Assembly: GCA_964562165.1 (NCBI GenBank)
Contig: CAZLRZ010000012.1
Coordinates: 1-20,350 of the forward strand
Origin: JAKQLP01 sp964562165
GTDB taxonomy: Bacteria > Patescibacteriota > Dojkabacteria > B142 > OLB20
DNA length: 20,350 bases
Direction of reading: 5' to 3'
The position numbers and the translations under genes are program-made. Positions 6,023-13,537 of this stretch are shown here, in pieces (within the stretch, counting starts at the first letter, position 1; every line of letters starts with the position of its first letter). Under the pieces are notes generated by a model. The model worked only from the letters and a program-made list of their open reading frames with translations, had not been told where the DNA came from and searched no databases.

Positions 6023-7462
6023 ATGGAAGACACTTTAAAATCATTGCAAGAAAAATTTGTGAATCATTTTCAGAATAGTTCGTATTACTATTTTTGCAAC
6101 GATCCCGAAAGAGCTTTAGGACTTGAAAAAGTAATCCCTAACTTCCATATAATCTATATCGATAAATCCCAATATACCGACAGTTTTGAGCGCGAAAAGA
6201 TCAACCACTTCTGTTGGCAAGACCATCTTCCCGAAGGCACCGAAACCTATAGAAACTCATATAAACTATTAAAATCCTCGGAATTTGAGAAGTATTTTTT
6301 ACAGACCAAATCCGAAGTAAATTATTTTCAAACTTTTAAAATCTCACCTGCTTTTGCCAAAAAAGTTGCTGATTTTGGGGGCGTTTTGGTAAATACAGAC
6401 GCATCTTTGAATCGAAAATTTGAAGATAAATTAAGTCAATTTAAAGAGCTCTCTGCTTTGGATGTATCCTTACCAAAGGGAGAAATAATTGAGATTGAAA
6501 AAATGTCATTTTTGGATTTCCAAAAGAAATATGGTGAAAAATTTGTAATCCAATTTGATAGAGGTCATACCGGTTCGGGCACCAACTTTATTAAAGACGA
6601 AGAAACTTTAGAGAATTTAAAAAAGGAATTTCCCCATAGGGAGGTTCGTGTAGCGGAATTGGTCCAAGGTGTTGCATACACTTTTAATGCAGTTGTCGGT
6701 AGCGATAACGTATATTGCGGTGGACTTTCCCGCCAAATCACCGGCGTTCCTGAATTAACTATTAATGAAGGCGGGACAGTCGGTAATGACTTTTTTTATC
6801 GCGCCGAACTTACCAAAGGGATTAACAATATAATTAGTGATGCAATCAAAATTGGAAAACACATGCAGGCTGCCGGATATCTTGGCCTATTTGGCTTGGA
6901 CTTAATTATTGAACCTGATGGCGGGCATAAAATTATTGAAATAAATGCCAGGCAGCCCGCTTCAATCCCTTTGTTTACAAAGATGCAGCTTTTGAATGGA
7001 CAAATTCCGCTAGCAATGATTCATACGGCGGAATTCGCAAAAATCCCCTACTCCATTAACCCCAACGAATATAATGTAGAAGCTATGTCCCAAATGAATT
7101 TTAGCCAAATTTTTGTTAGATCCTTCAAAGATTACACCTTGGAATTCCCATTAAAATCAGGCATTTATAGGCTTCAGGGCGATAATGCTGCAATTGACCG
7201 GGCAAGCGCTGTGGTCCGCCCAAACACCATCTTCTTAGATGAAGATCGTGACAAGGCACTTCTATTCCAAAAAGAGGGTTATAGTATTTATGATATCCAA
7301 GAAGGCGGCTTTTTATTACTCACACCATATAAAGGCAGGGTTTTAAAAATCAATGATGAATTAGGCAGGATTCAAATCACATCTTCCGCATACAGCCAAA
7401 ATGGTGAAATAAACCGCTGGATAATTGATTCCTTAGTTGCAATTAAAAATTATCAAAGTTAA
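6023..7462 (+). CDS. ATP-grasp ligase-type protein
   Basis: A 479-residue protein with an ATP-grasp domain, the fold that activates a carboxylate as acyl phosphate and joins it to an amine or thiol. Visible elements are KFVIQFDRGHTGSGTNFI (173-190), the first nucleotide-binding strand pair with its flexible Gly-rich loop; VRVAELVQGVAYTFNAVV (208-225) as the hinge; and LFGLDLIIEPDG (289-300) with KIIEINARQPAS (303-314), whose D293, E306 and N308 are the usual Mg-ATP ligands and R310 a conserved partner. The first 170 residues look like a variable pre-ATP-grasp domain and the C-terminal 130 like a lid or extra domain. It resembles the carbamoyl-phosphate-synthase-like/PylC branch more than D-Ala ligase, but I cannot name the substrate. 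The NlpC/P60-like gene starts 4 bp after its stop. Confidence 0.82.
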   Translation: MEDTLKSLQEKFVNHFQNSSYYYFCNDPERALGLEKVIPNFHIIYIDKSQYTDSFEREKINHFCWQDHLPEGTETYRNSYKLLKSSEFEKYFLQTKSEVNYFQTFKISPAFAKKVADFGGVLVNTDASLNRKFEDKLSQFKELSALDVSLPKGEIIEIEKMSFLDFQKKYGEKFVIQFDRGHTGSGTNFIKDEETLENLKKEFPHREVRVAELVQGVAYTFNAVVGSDNVYCGGLSRQITGVPELTINEGGTVGNDFFYRAELTKGINNIISDAIKIGKHMQAAGYLGLFGLDLIIEPDGGHKIIEINARQPASIPLFTKMQLLNGQIPLAMIHTAEFAKIPYSINPNEYNVEAMSQMNFSQIFVRSFKDYTLEFPLKSGIYRLQGDNAAIDRASAVVRPNTIFLDEDRDKALLFQKEGYSIYDIQEGGFLLLTPYKGRVLKINDELGRIQITSSAYSQNGEINRWIIDSLVAIKNYQS

Positions 7463-7466
7463 AAAT

Positions 7467-8258
7467 ATGAAAACACTTTTAAAATTACCTGAAGCCGCTG
7501 ACCAAGTCATCAATGAATATTCAAAGCTCCCCTTGGGAGGAAAAGAAATAGTTTGTCCTTATCATATAAATAACCGTAAGGAACGTGTTGGCTTACGCGC
7601 ATTAGTCGGCAAGGGAGATCCAGGGGAAATTGTTAAAGAAGTTAAAGTTTGGGCAAAGTTAAAGGACTTTGATCTGTACAAGGCAAATGCTGATCAAATC
7701 AGAGAATTTATGGTGGATCGAAGCATTGGTATAGATTGTTCGGGCTTTGTGGTTCATCTTCTAGGATATATTTTGAAAACTAAAAGGAAGAAAAGACTTT
7801 GGCAATATATCAAATTTCCTGATAAAAGTTTACTCGGTAGAATAAGAAGAGTTTTTAGACCAATCGAAAATCTTGGCGCAAATACTCTTACTAACCTTGA
7901 TAACTGTATTGAAATTAAAGATATTAACAAAATCCTACCAGGTGATTTAATAAGGTCCAAAGGCCTAGTCAAAAATTCCCATCACATAATCATTATATAT
8001 AGTGTATTAAAAAATGGTGATAAAGTTGAAGAAATTGACTATGTCCACTCAAGAATGCATTACGGGAATAATAACGGAATAGCCTTTGGGAAAATCAAAA
8101 TAGTTGATCCAAAACTACCTTTAGAAAAACAAAAATGGGATGAAGTCCAAGACGGTAAAAACTGGACATTGGATGGCTATCTAAAAGATTTGCCAGACAA
8201 CGGAATCAGAAGACTGAAGGCTTTCAAGGTCGATTATGTTTCTCAAGAAGTAAAATAA
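7467..8258 (+). CDS. NlpC/P60-like cysteine hydrolase
   Basis: A 263-residue protein starting at ATG 7467; an in-frame TTG at 7437 would overlap the ATP-grasp gene and is less likely. The signature GIDCSGFVVHLL (88-99) supplies the catalytic Cys91. LPGDLIRSK (158-166) followed by NSHHIIIIYSV (170-180) matches the usual GD...hVgiy block and supplies the His (H172 or H173). DYVHSR (191-196) is a likely third polar position. No signal peptide is visible, so it probably acts in the cytoplasm and not on the cell wall. NlpC/P60 enzymes cleave or form amide bonds, typically gamma-Glu linkages. Beside an ATP-grasp ligase this suggests a ligation/trimming pair, as described for several amidoligase gene neighbourhoods. 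It is likely the last gene of the 4534-8258 unit. Confidence 0.78.
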   Translation: MKTLLKLPEAADQVINEYSKLPLGGKEIVCPYHINNRKERVGLRALVGKGDPGEIVKEVKVWAKLKDFDLYKANADQIREFMVDRSIGIDCSGFVVHLLGYILKTKRKKRLWQYIKFPDKSLLGRIRRVFRPIENLGANTLTNLDNCIEIKDINKILPGDLIRSKGLVKNSHHIIIIYSVLKNGDKVEEIDYVHSRMHYGNNNGIAFGKIKIVDPKLPLEKQKWDEVQDGKNWTLDGYLKDLPDNGIRRLKAFKVDYVSQEVK

Positions 8259-8286
8259 CTCCACAAAAATCTTAAAAAACTAGCCA

Positions 8287-8313
8287 TTAGCACTTGACTG
8301 CTAATATTGCTAA
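8287..8313 (+). promoter_or_regulatory. CIRCE operator for HrcA
   Basis: The left arm TTAGCACTT (8287-8295), a 9-bp spacer and the right arm TATTGCTAA (8305-8313) match the CIRCE consensus TTAGCACTC-N9-GAGTGCTAA at 8 of 9 and 7 of 9 positions, with the exact spacer length. It lies just upstream of hrcA, as expected for autoregulation of the heat-shock operon. Confidence 0.88.
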
Positions 8314-8322
8314 TGATATATT
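8294..8322 (+). promoter_or_regulatory. sigma70-type promoter of hrcA-grpE-dnaK
   Basis: TTGACT (8294-8299), a 17-bp spacer and TATATT (8317-8322), 29 nt before the hrcA ATG. The -35 begins inside the left CIRCE arm and the right arm fills the spacer, so HrcA bound to CIRCE would block RNA polymerase directly. Confidence 0.8.
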
Positions 8323-8351
8323 AAGAACTAATATCACTTAACACTCATAAG

Positions 8352-9083
8352 ATGACTGATAGACAAGAAAAGCTTTTATTAGCAATAATTAAAGAATTTA
8401 TTGAAAGTGCGGAAGCAGTTGGATCAGTTAATCTTGTAAATAAATATAGGCTTGACGTAAGTTCGGCTACAATCCGAAACGAAATGGCAGAATTAATGAA
8501 GCAAGGATATATTCAAAAGCTCCATTCTTCTGCAGGTAGAATCCCTACTCTTCAAGCTTACAAAAGGTTTGTTGATTCTTTAATGGAAGATTTAGACGAA
8601 TTAGAAGACTTTGAAGTTGCCCCAACCACCTTAATAAAACAACAAATTTATGCCAGCAGATATGATATTGATGAAATGATCTATACTGCTTTGAGTTCGT
8701 TATATGATATGACCGGCAACGTTAGTATGGCTTTAGTTGGGAATCGAGTTTATCATTCGGGTTTAGCTAGAGTTCCTACTCAGCCTGAATTTAGACAGGT
8801 TCAAGAACTTTGCAAACTAATTAACCTACTCGAAGATAGAATTTTATTAAAAGATTTATTTTCAATTCAACCTCAGAATAATAATGTTAGGGTTTTATTC
8901 GGTGACGATACCGACATAGAGGTTTTTAAAAAGATGGTAATTGTTTATAGCCCAGTTTCTTTTTATAACGATAGAGAGGGATTTATTGGAGTTATAGGTT
9001 CAGTTCGCATGGATTATAAAAAGAACTTACCTGCAGTTGACTTTATAGCCAACACAATCAATGAAATAGTTTCAACCTGGTAA
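8352..9083 (+). CDS. hrcA: heat-inducible transcription repressor HrcA (short form)
   Basis: HrcA binds CIRCE and represses heat-shock chaperone genes until it loses activity at high temperature. The N-terminal winged helix (about 1-75) shows SSATIRNEMAELMKQGYI and HSSAGRIPTLQAYKRFVDSL, both strong family matches. The C-terminus has GVIGSVRMDYKKNLPAVDFI, the conserved GxIGPtRMDY-like block, with the usual Pro replaced. At 243 aa it is about 100 residues shorter than typical HrcA (around 340); the middle is reduced, probably lacking the inserted dimerisation domain. It is the first gene of an operon behind its own CIRCE element. The ATG is supported by the promoter spacing; no Shine-Dalgarno is seen. 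Confidence 0.93.
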   Translation: MTDRQEKLLLAIIKEFIESAEAVGSVNLVNKYRLDVSSATIRNEMAELMKQGYIQKLHSSAGRIPTLQAYKRFVDSLMEDLDELEDFEVAPTTLIKQQIYASRYDIDEMIYTALSSLYDMTGNVSMALVGNRVYHSGLARVPTQPEFRQVQELCKLINLLEDRILLKDLFSIQPQNNNVRVLFGDDTDIEVFKKMVIVYSPVSFYNDREGFIGVIGSVRMDYKKNLPAVDFIANTINEIVSTW

Positions 9084-9100
9084 TTTTACATATTTAAATT

Positions 9101-9155
9101 AATTAAAAATTAAAATGGACAAAGAAAAAAAAGAAAACACAACTTGCGATTGCAG
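9101..9155. repeat. 55-bp copy left of the first N gap (assembly duplicate)
   Basis: These 55 bases, containing the grpE start and its first 13 codons, are identical to 9256-9310 on the other side of a run of exactly 100 N. This is most simply one locus present at the ends of two contigs that were joined without merging. Confidence 0.9.
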
Positions 9156-9255
9156 NNNNNNNNNNNNNNNNNNNNNNNNNNNNNNNNNNNNNNNNNNNNN
9201 NNNNNNNNNNNNNNNNNNNNNNNNNNNNNNNNNNNNNNNNNNNNNNNNNNNNNNN
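9156..9255. other. assembly gap (100 N) at the start of grpE
   Basis: Exactly 100 N flanked by perfect 55-bp duplicates. Removing the gap and one copy leaves grpE starting 31 bp after the hrcA stop, a normal operon spacing. The true gap is probably zero or negative, though extra Cys-rich repeat units cannot be excluded. Confidence 0.9.
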
Positions 9256-9310
9256 AATTAAAAATTAAAATGGACAAAGAAAAAAAAGAAAACACAACTT
9301 GCGATTGCAG
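9256..9310. repeat. 55-bp copy right of the first N gap (assembly duplicate)
   Basis: Identical to 9101-9155. This copy is continuous with the rest of grpE and carries the start codon used here (9270). Confidence 0.9.
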
Positions 9311-10007
9311 CGATTGTGCTTGCGAGGACTGTAAATGTGAAAAGTGTAAACTAAGCTGCAAAGACTGCAAATGTGAGGAATGCGACTGCAAAGAATGCGA
9401 TTGCAAAGGTTGCGATTGTAAAGATTGTGAAGATTGTAAATGTGAAAAATGTAAATTAAGCTGCAAAGACTGCAAATGTGAGGAATGCGATTGTAAAGAC
9501 TGCGAATGTGAAAAATGTGACTGTGACGATTGCGAATGTGGCGACTGCGAAGAATGTGAAAGCTGTGAAGATTGCGAGGATCTATTAAAGCAATTAGAAG
9601 CTGAAAAGAATAAAAATCTAGCAACCCTTGCCGACTTTGTTAATTATCGAAAAAGATCGGAAAAAGAAAAATCCGAATTATCAGTGATAGCTAATCAGAT
9701 TCTTTTACAAAACATTATCGAAATCATTGATGATTTTGATAGAGCTTTAAATGATGAAAAAATGACTAAAGAAGGTATTGAGTTGATATATAAAAAGTTC
9801 ACAAATGTATTAGAGCAATACAATTTAAAAGAAATTAAAGTAAAAAAGGGTGACAAATTCGACCCCGAAACAATGGAGGCTGTTACGGCGATCCATACAC
9901 AAAATGACAAAGAAAAAGGAACAGTTATGGATATTTTAAGTAAAGGATATTTGAATTCTAAGAATGGACAGGTCTATAAAACGATTAAAGTCATTACCGG
10001 TAAATAA
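9270..10007 (+). CDS. grpE: GrpE nucleotide-exchange factor with Cys-rich metallothionein-like N-terminus
   Basis: A 245-residue protein. Residues about 103-245 are GrpE, the cofactor that releases ADP from DnaK: a coiled-coil stretch DLLKQLEAEKNKNLATLADF, then NYRKRSEKEK, LQNIIEIIDDFDRAL, and the C-terminal beta domain with FDPETMEAVTAI and KGYLNSKNGQVYKTIKV. Residues 11-102 are extraordinary: 35 cysteines in 92 residues, mostly C-x-C-x-x, with Asp, Glu and Lys filling the other positions. A 22-residue block (20-41) recurs at 55-76. Such cysteine density is typical of metallothioneins and absent from textbook GrpE, whose N-terminus is a disordered tail and long helix. Metal binding or redox sensing is an inference. 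The ATG at 9270 is used; the same start is duplicated at 9115 beyond the gap. Located between hrcA and dnaK, so heat regulated. Confidence 0.93.
   Translation: MDKEKKENTTCDCSDCACEDCKCEKCKLSCKDCKCEECDCKECDCKGCDCKDCEDCKCEKCKLSCKDCKCEECDCKDCECEKCDCDDCECGDCEECESCEDCEDLLKQLEAEKNKNLATLADFVNYRKRSEKEKSELSVIANQILLQNIIEIIDDFDRALNDEKMTKEGIELIYKKFTNVLEQYNLKEIKVKKGDKFDPETMEAVTAIHTQNDKEKGTVMDILSKGYLNSKNGQVYKTIKVITGK
9327..9497 (+). repeat. tandem Cys-codon repeat inside grpE
   Basis: A 66-bp unit at 9327-9392 recurs at 9432-9497, 105 bp on. Both encode the same 22 residues (DCKCEKCKLSCKDCKCEECD plus CK), while the DNA differs at several third positions (gac/gat, aag/aaa, cta/tta, tgc/tgt). A finer 15-bp period (C-x-C-x-x) runs through the whole 9300-9575 region. 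The synonymous differences suggest the protein pattern is maintained by selection. Confidence 0.88.
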
Positions 10008-10041
10008 ATTAAATTAACTTATTTTTTATTTTTTCAATAAA

Positions 10042-11976
10042 ATGGGAAAAATTATAGGAATAGACTTGGGTACAACAAACTCCTGTGTAGCAACAACGAC
10101 AGGTGGTGAACCAGAAGTCTTATCAAGTAAAGAAGGTTTTAGAACAACTCCTTCTGTTGTTGCAATCAATTTGGACAATGAACAAGAGATAGTTGGTGTT
10201 ACAGCCAAAAATCAAATGGTCACAAACCCAGAACAAACTTTCTATTCAATTAAGAGATTAATTGGTAGAAGATGGGATGATCCAGAAGTCCAAAGAGATA
10301 GAAAACTTCTACCCTTCAACATTCGCAAAAGCGATAAGGGTGGTCTTGAAATTCAAATGGGTACTAAATGGGTCGCTCCAGAAGTCATTTCTGCTCGTGT
10401 TTTGGCTAAAATCAAAGCTGATGCAGAGGCTTTCTTGGGTGAACCAGTAACCGAAGCTGTCATAACAGTCCCAGCTTACTTTGACGATTCACAAAGACAG
10501 GCAACTAAAAATGCCGGTAAAATTGCCGGACTAGATGTTAAGAGAATCATTAACGAACCTACTGCCGCAGCTTTAGCATACGGCTTAGACAAAGACACCG
10601 AAAAAACAATCGCAGTTTACGATTTGGGTGGAGGTACCTTTGATATTTCGATCCTCGAAATTGGTGATGGAGTATTCGAAGTTAAAGCCACAAATGGTGA
10701 TACGCATTTAGGTGGTGATGACTTTGATCAAAAGATCATCAACTGGTTGATGGATGAGTTCAAAAAGGATACAGGAATGGATATTAGCGAAGATAAATCT
10801 GCAATCCAAAGATTAAAAGAAGCTGCAGAAAAAGCTAAAATAACATTATCCAGCGCTGATTCAACTGAAATTAACCTTCCTTACCTAACTGCAGATTCAA
10901 AAGGTCCAAAGCACTTAGTCAAAAAAATGACTAGAGCCGATCTCGAAAAATTAGTAATGAACTTAGTCGATGCAACTTTTGAGCCTGTCAAAAAAGCTTT
11001 AAAGGACGCTAAAGTCGATATTAAAGATCTCGATGATGTAGTTATGGTTGGTGGTATGACAAGAATGCCAATCGTAGTCAAAAAAGTTAAAGAGTTTTTT
11101 GGAAAAGATCCACATCAGGGAGTTAATCCTGACGAAGTCGTAGCAATTGGAGCTGCAATCCAAGGAGCAGTCTTAAGCGGAGATACAAATGTCAAAGACA
11201 TTACTCTACTTGACGTTACACCTTTAACTTTAGGTATCGAAACTTTAGGTGGAATTAGAACTCCATTAATTGAAAGAAATACCACAATTCCTGCTGAAAA
11301 AACACAAGTGTTTTCTACTGCAGCCGATAATCAACCCGGTGTGGAAATCCATATCTTACAAGGTGAAAGAGAAATGGCAAAAGACAATAAAACATTGGGT
11401 AAATTCATACTCGATGGAATACCACCAGCACCAAGAGGTATCCCTCAAATTGAGGTCACCTACAAAATTGATGCAAATGGAATTCTAAATGTCTCTGCAA
11501 AAGATAAAGCCAGTGGCAAACAACAATCAATTACAATCACCGCTTCTACTCAATTAGATGATTCTGAAGTTGATTCATTAGTCAAAGAAGCTGCAGCTCA
11601 CGCTGACGAAGATAAAAAGCAAAAGGAGAAATCCGAAGCCAAAATCGAAGCAGAAAGCTTAGTCTTCCAGATTGAAAAGTTTGTCGATGAAATGAAAGAA
11701 AAAATCGATTCAAAAACAAAAGAATCTTTAGAAAGCGAAAGTAAAGAACTAAAGGATCTAATTTCAAAAGACGATTTCGATGTCGAAAAAGTGAAAGAGA
11801 AAACCAAAGATGTTTCAAAAAAGCTTCAGGATGCAGGTGCAGAAATGTACAAAAAAGCTGCTGACGAAGCCGAAAAAGAAGCAAAAAACAAACCCGAAGG
11901 CGAAGCTAAATCAGATGCGAAATCTGAACCAGCAGCCGAAGGCGAAGTCATCGAAAAAGACGAAAAAAAGGATTAA
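10042..11976 (+). CDS. dnaK: chaperone DnaK (Hsp70)
   Basis: A 644-residue Hsp70. The nucleotide-binding domain (about 1-380) shows GIDLGTTNSC near the start, VTEAVITVPAYFDDSQRQAT, INEPTAAALAYGLD, VYDLGGGTFDISILEI and VMVGGMTRMPIV. The substrate-binding domain begins at LLDVTPLTLGIETLGG and runs through TKQV-like and GERxMAKDN segments (GEREMAKDNKTLGKF). The helical lid is Lys/Glu-rich, and the tail is acidic and ends EKDEKKD, without the EEV-type motif of eukaryotic proteins. It refolds proteins using ATP, with GrpE (gene just upstream, 34 bp away) as exchange factor. No dnaJ follows in this window; the operon ends at a strong hairpin. Length and motifs are normal for bacteria. Confidence 0.98.
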   Translation: MGKIIGIDLGTTNSCVATTTGGEPEVLSSKEGFRTTPSVVAINLDNEQEIVGVTAKNQMVTNPEQTFYSIKRLIGRRWDDPEVQRDRKLLPFNIRKSDKGGLEIQMGTKWVAPEVISARVLAKIKADAEAFLGEPVTEAVITVPAYFDDSQRQATKNAGKIAGLDVKRIINEPTAAALAYGLDKDTEKTIAVYDLGGGTFDISILEIGDGVFEVKATNGDTHLGGDDFDQKIINWLMDEFKKDTGMDISEDKSAIQRLKEAAEKAKITLSSADSTEINLPYLTADSKGPKHLVKKMTRADLEKLVMNLVDATFEPVKKALKDAKVDIKDLDDVVMVGGMTRMPIVVKKVKEFFGKDPHQGVNPDEVVAIGAAIQGAVLSGDTNVKDITLLDVTPLTLGIETLGGIRTPLIERNTTIPAEKTQVFSTAADNQPGVEIHILQGEREMAKDNKTLGKFILDGIPPAPRGIPQIEVTYKIDANGILNVSAKDKASGKQQSITITASTQLDDSEVDSLVKEAAAHADEDKKQKEKSEAKIEAESLVFQIEKFVDEMKEKIDSKTKESLESESKELKDLISKDDFDVEKVKEKTKDVSKKLQDAGAEMYKKAADEAEKEAKNKPEGEAKSDAKSEPAAEGEVIEKDEKKD

Positions 11977-11997
11977 TCCTTAAAAGTCAAAAAGTAA

Positions 11998-12024
11998 GGG
12001 GCGAGTTTTTAAACTCGCCCCTTT
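11998..12024 (+). terminator. rho-independent terminator after dnaK
   Basis: GGGGCGAG (11998-12005) pairs perfectly with CTCGCCCC (12014-12021) around a short T/A loop and is followed by TTTTAT. The GC-rich stem stands out against AT-rich surroundings. The reverse strand also has a T-rich run after the hairpin, so it may also stop transcription from glyS. Confidence 0.92.
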
Positions 12025-12052
12025 TATATACTTAATTAAAGCTTATAGCCTT

Positions 12053-13465
12053 TTAGGCTTCCGAAAGTTTGGCTCGAATGTAATTGTCAACTTCGTCTTT
12101 ACTAATTCTTTCTTGAGCCATTGTGTCGCGATTTCGAATGGTTACCATGCTGTCTTCAAGACTCTGATAATCAACAGTCACGCAGAATGGTGTTCCAATT
12201 TCATCTTGTCTTCGATAGCTTTTTCCAATATTGCCCGAATCGTCAAATTCTGCAGTGTAATTCGCTTTTAGACCTCGGTATAAAGTATAGGCAAATTCTC
12301 GTAGTCTATCATCTCTTTGTAGTGGGAAAACAGCTATTTTTATTGGAGCAAGGCTGGGTTTGATTTTCAATACTACTCTACTCTTCCCTTCGCCAAGATC
12401 TTCTTCCGTGTAGGCATTGTCTAACACCATTAATACTAACCTTGTTAGACCAACAGAAGTTTCCATAATATGTGGAATGAATTTCTTGTTATTCTTTTGA
12501 TCAAAGTATTCTAGATTAACACCTGATACTTTTGAGTGTTGTGATAAATCCCAGTTGCCTCTTTGGTGAATACCTTCGACTTCACTGAATCCTCCTAAGC
12601 AAGCATAATCATATTGTATGTCGAAAGCAGCGGAAGCATAATGAGCTAGCTTTTCGTGTTTTTTCCAGGAGATTTTATCTTCAGGAATCCCTAAATCTTT
12701 AATATACCAATTCCATCTAATTTGTTTCCATTCTTCGTATTTTTCATTCATTATTTCTGGATCCAAGAAATATTGCATTTCCATTTGTTCAAATTCTCTT
12801 GTTCTAAAGATGAACTGCCTTGCAATAACTTCATTTCTAAATGCTTTGCCAACTTGGCAAATTCCAAATGGGAGTTTAACTCTCATTGTATCGGTTATGT
12901 TTTTGAAGTTTAAATATATACCTTGGCAGGTTTCTCCTCTTGCATATACAATTTCTTCAGGGGCTAAATCTTTTAATTCTTTTGTTGGGGTTCCTAAGTT
13001 GGTTCGAATAAGTTGATTTATTTGGCGCGCCTCAGTTAATTCTTTGTTTCCACAGTATTGGCATTTTAATTCACCTTTTTCCCTTAATTTGTTTAGCTCT
13101 AAATTTATTTGATCAAGTGGCATAAAATCAGCATTTATTCCAAACTTTTCAAGTAGATGGTCGGCACGCATTCTTTGTTTGCAAGACTTGCAATCAATCA
13201 AAGCTTCGTTAAAACTATCAACGTGACCACTAGCCTTCCAAGTTAATGGATGCATAAATATTGCGGCATCAAGTGCAACAATATCATCCCTTTCTAATAC
13301 CATCGATTTCCACCAAGTTGCTTGGATATTATTCTTTAACAGAATTCCGTAATGTCCATAATCATATATTCCAGCTAATCCTCCGTAAATTTCTGAAGAT
13401 GGATATACAAATCCACGCCTTTTTGCAAAGGATGTAATTGTGTCGAGTGTAAGTTTTTTGTTCAT
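12053..13465 (-). CDS. glyS: glycyl-tRNA synthetase (dimeric, eukaryote/archaea-like type)
   Basis: A 470-residue class II synthetase that charges tRNA-Gly. It starts TITSFAKRRGFVYPSSEIYG, the hallmark of the alpha2 type, not the bacterial alpha2beta2 glyQ/glyS type. Two cysteine pairs, CKSC and CQYC, form the inserted zinc site. Motif 2 is AFRNEVIARQFIFRTREFEQ and motif 3 is ETSVGLTRLVLMVL. The anticodon-binding domain begins about APIKIAVFPLQ and includes DEIGTPFCVTVD. It is divergent from mnmA, with a good promoter in the 100-bp spacer, and converges on the dnaK terminator. A tRNA-Gly(CCC) gene is elsewhere in the window. Confidence 0.97.
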   Translation of the reverse strand: MNKKLTLDTITSFAKRRGFVYPSSEIYGGLAGIYDYGHYGILLKNNIQATWWKSMVLERDDIVALDAAIFMHPLTWKASGHVDSFNEALIDCKSCKQRMRADHLLEKFGINADFMPLDQINLELNKLREKGELKCQYCGNKELTEARQINQLIRTNLGTPTKELKDLAPEEIVYARGETCQGIYLNFKNITDTMRVKLPFGICQVGKAFRNEVIARQFIFRTREFEQMEMQYFLDPEIMNEKYEEWKQIRWNWYIKDLGIPEDKISWKKHEKLAHYASAAFDIQYDYACLGGFSEVEGIHQRGNWDLSQHSKVSGVNLEYFDQKNNKKFIPHIMETSVGLTRLVLMVLDNAYTEEDLGEGKSRVVLKIKPSLAPIKIAVFPLQRDDRLREFAYTLYRGLKANYTAEFDDSGNIGKSYRRQDEIGTPFCVTVDYQSLEDSMVTIRNRDTMAQERISKDEVDNYIRAKLSEA

Positions 13466-13490
13466 GGAATTAATTTAATGCTATTCTTTG

Positions 13491-13519
13491 ATTATATTTA
13501 ACCAACTTGAATAATACAA
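13491..13519 (-). promoter_or_regulatory. promoter of glyS
   Basis: On the minus strand, TTGTAT (plus 13514-13519), a 17-bp spacer and TATAAT (plus 13491-13496), 25 nt before the ATG at 13465. Spacing is ideal and the -10 perfect. Confidence 0.65.
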
Positions 13520-13537
13520 GCTGAGGGTAAAATATTG

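Noticed and set aside
7437..7466. TTG start for the NlpC/P60-like gene inside the ATP-grasp gene
   Set aside because: ATG at 7467 gives a normal 4-bp spacing and the extra residues look non-conserved.
9300..9575. Repetitive DNA as a CRISPR array or minisatellite
   Set aside because: The period is a multiple of three, lies in frame within grpE, and has synonymous variation; there are no unique spacers.
9110..9624. Minus-strand open frames of about 120 codons opposite the start of grpE, one crossing the N gap
   Set aside because: They are the complement of the Cys-codon repeat (His/Ser/Leu/Ile-rich low complexity) and of the N run; the plus strand encodes a clear GrpE.
11582..11884. Minus-strand open frames opposite the 3' part of dnaK
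   Set aside because: They mirror the Lys/Glu-rich lid codons of dnaK, giving Leu/Phe-rich sequence with no family match.
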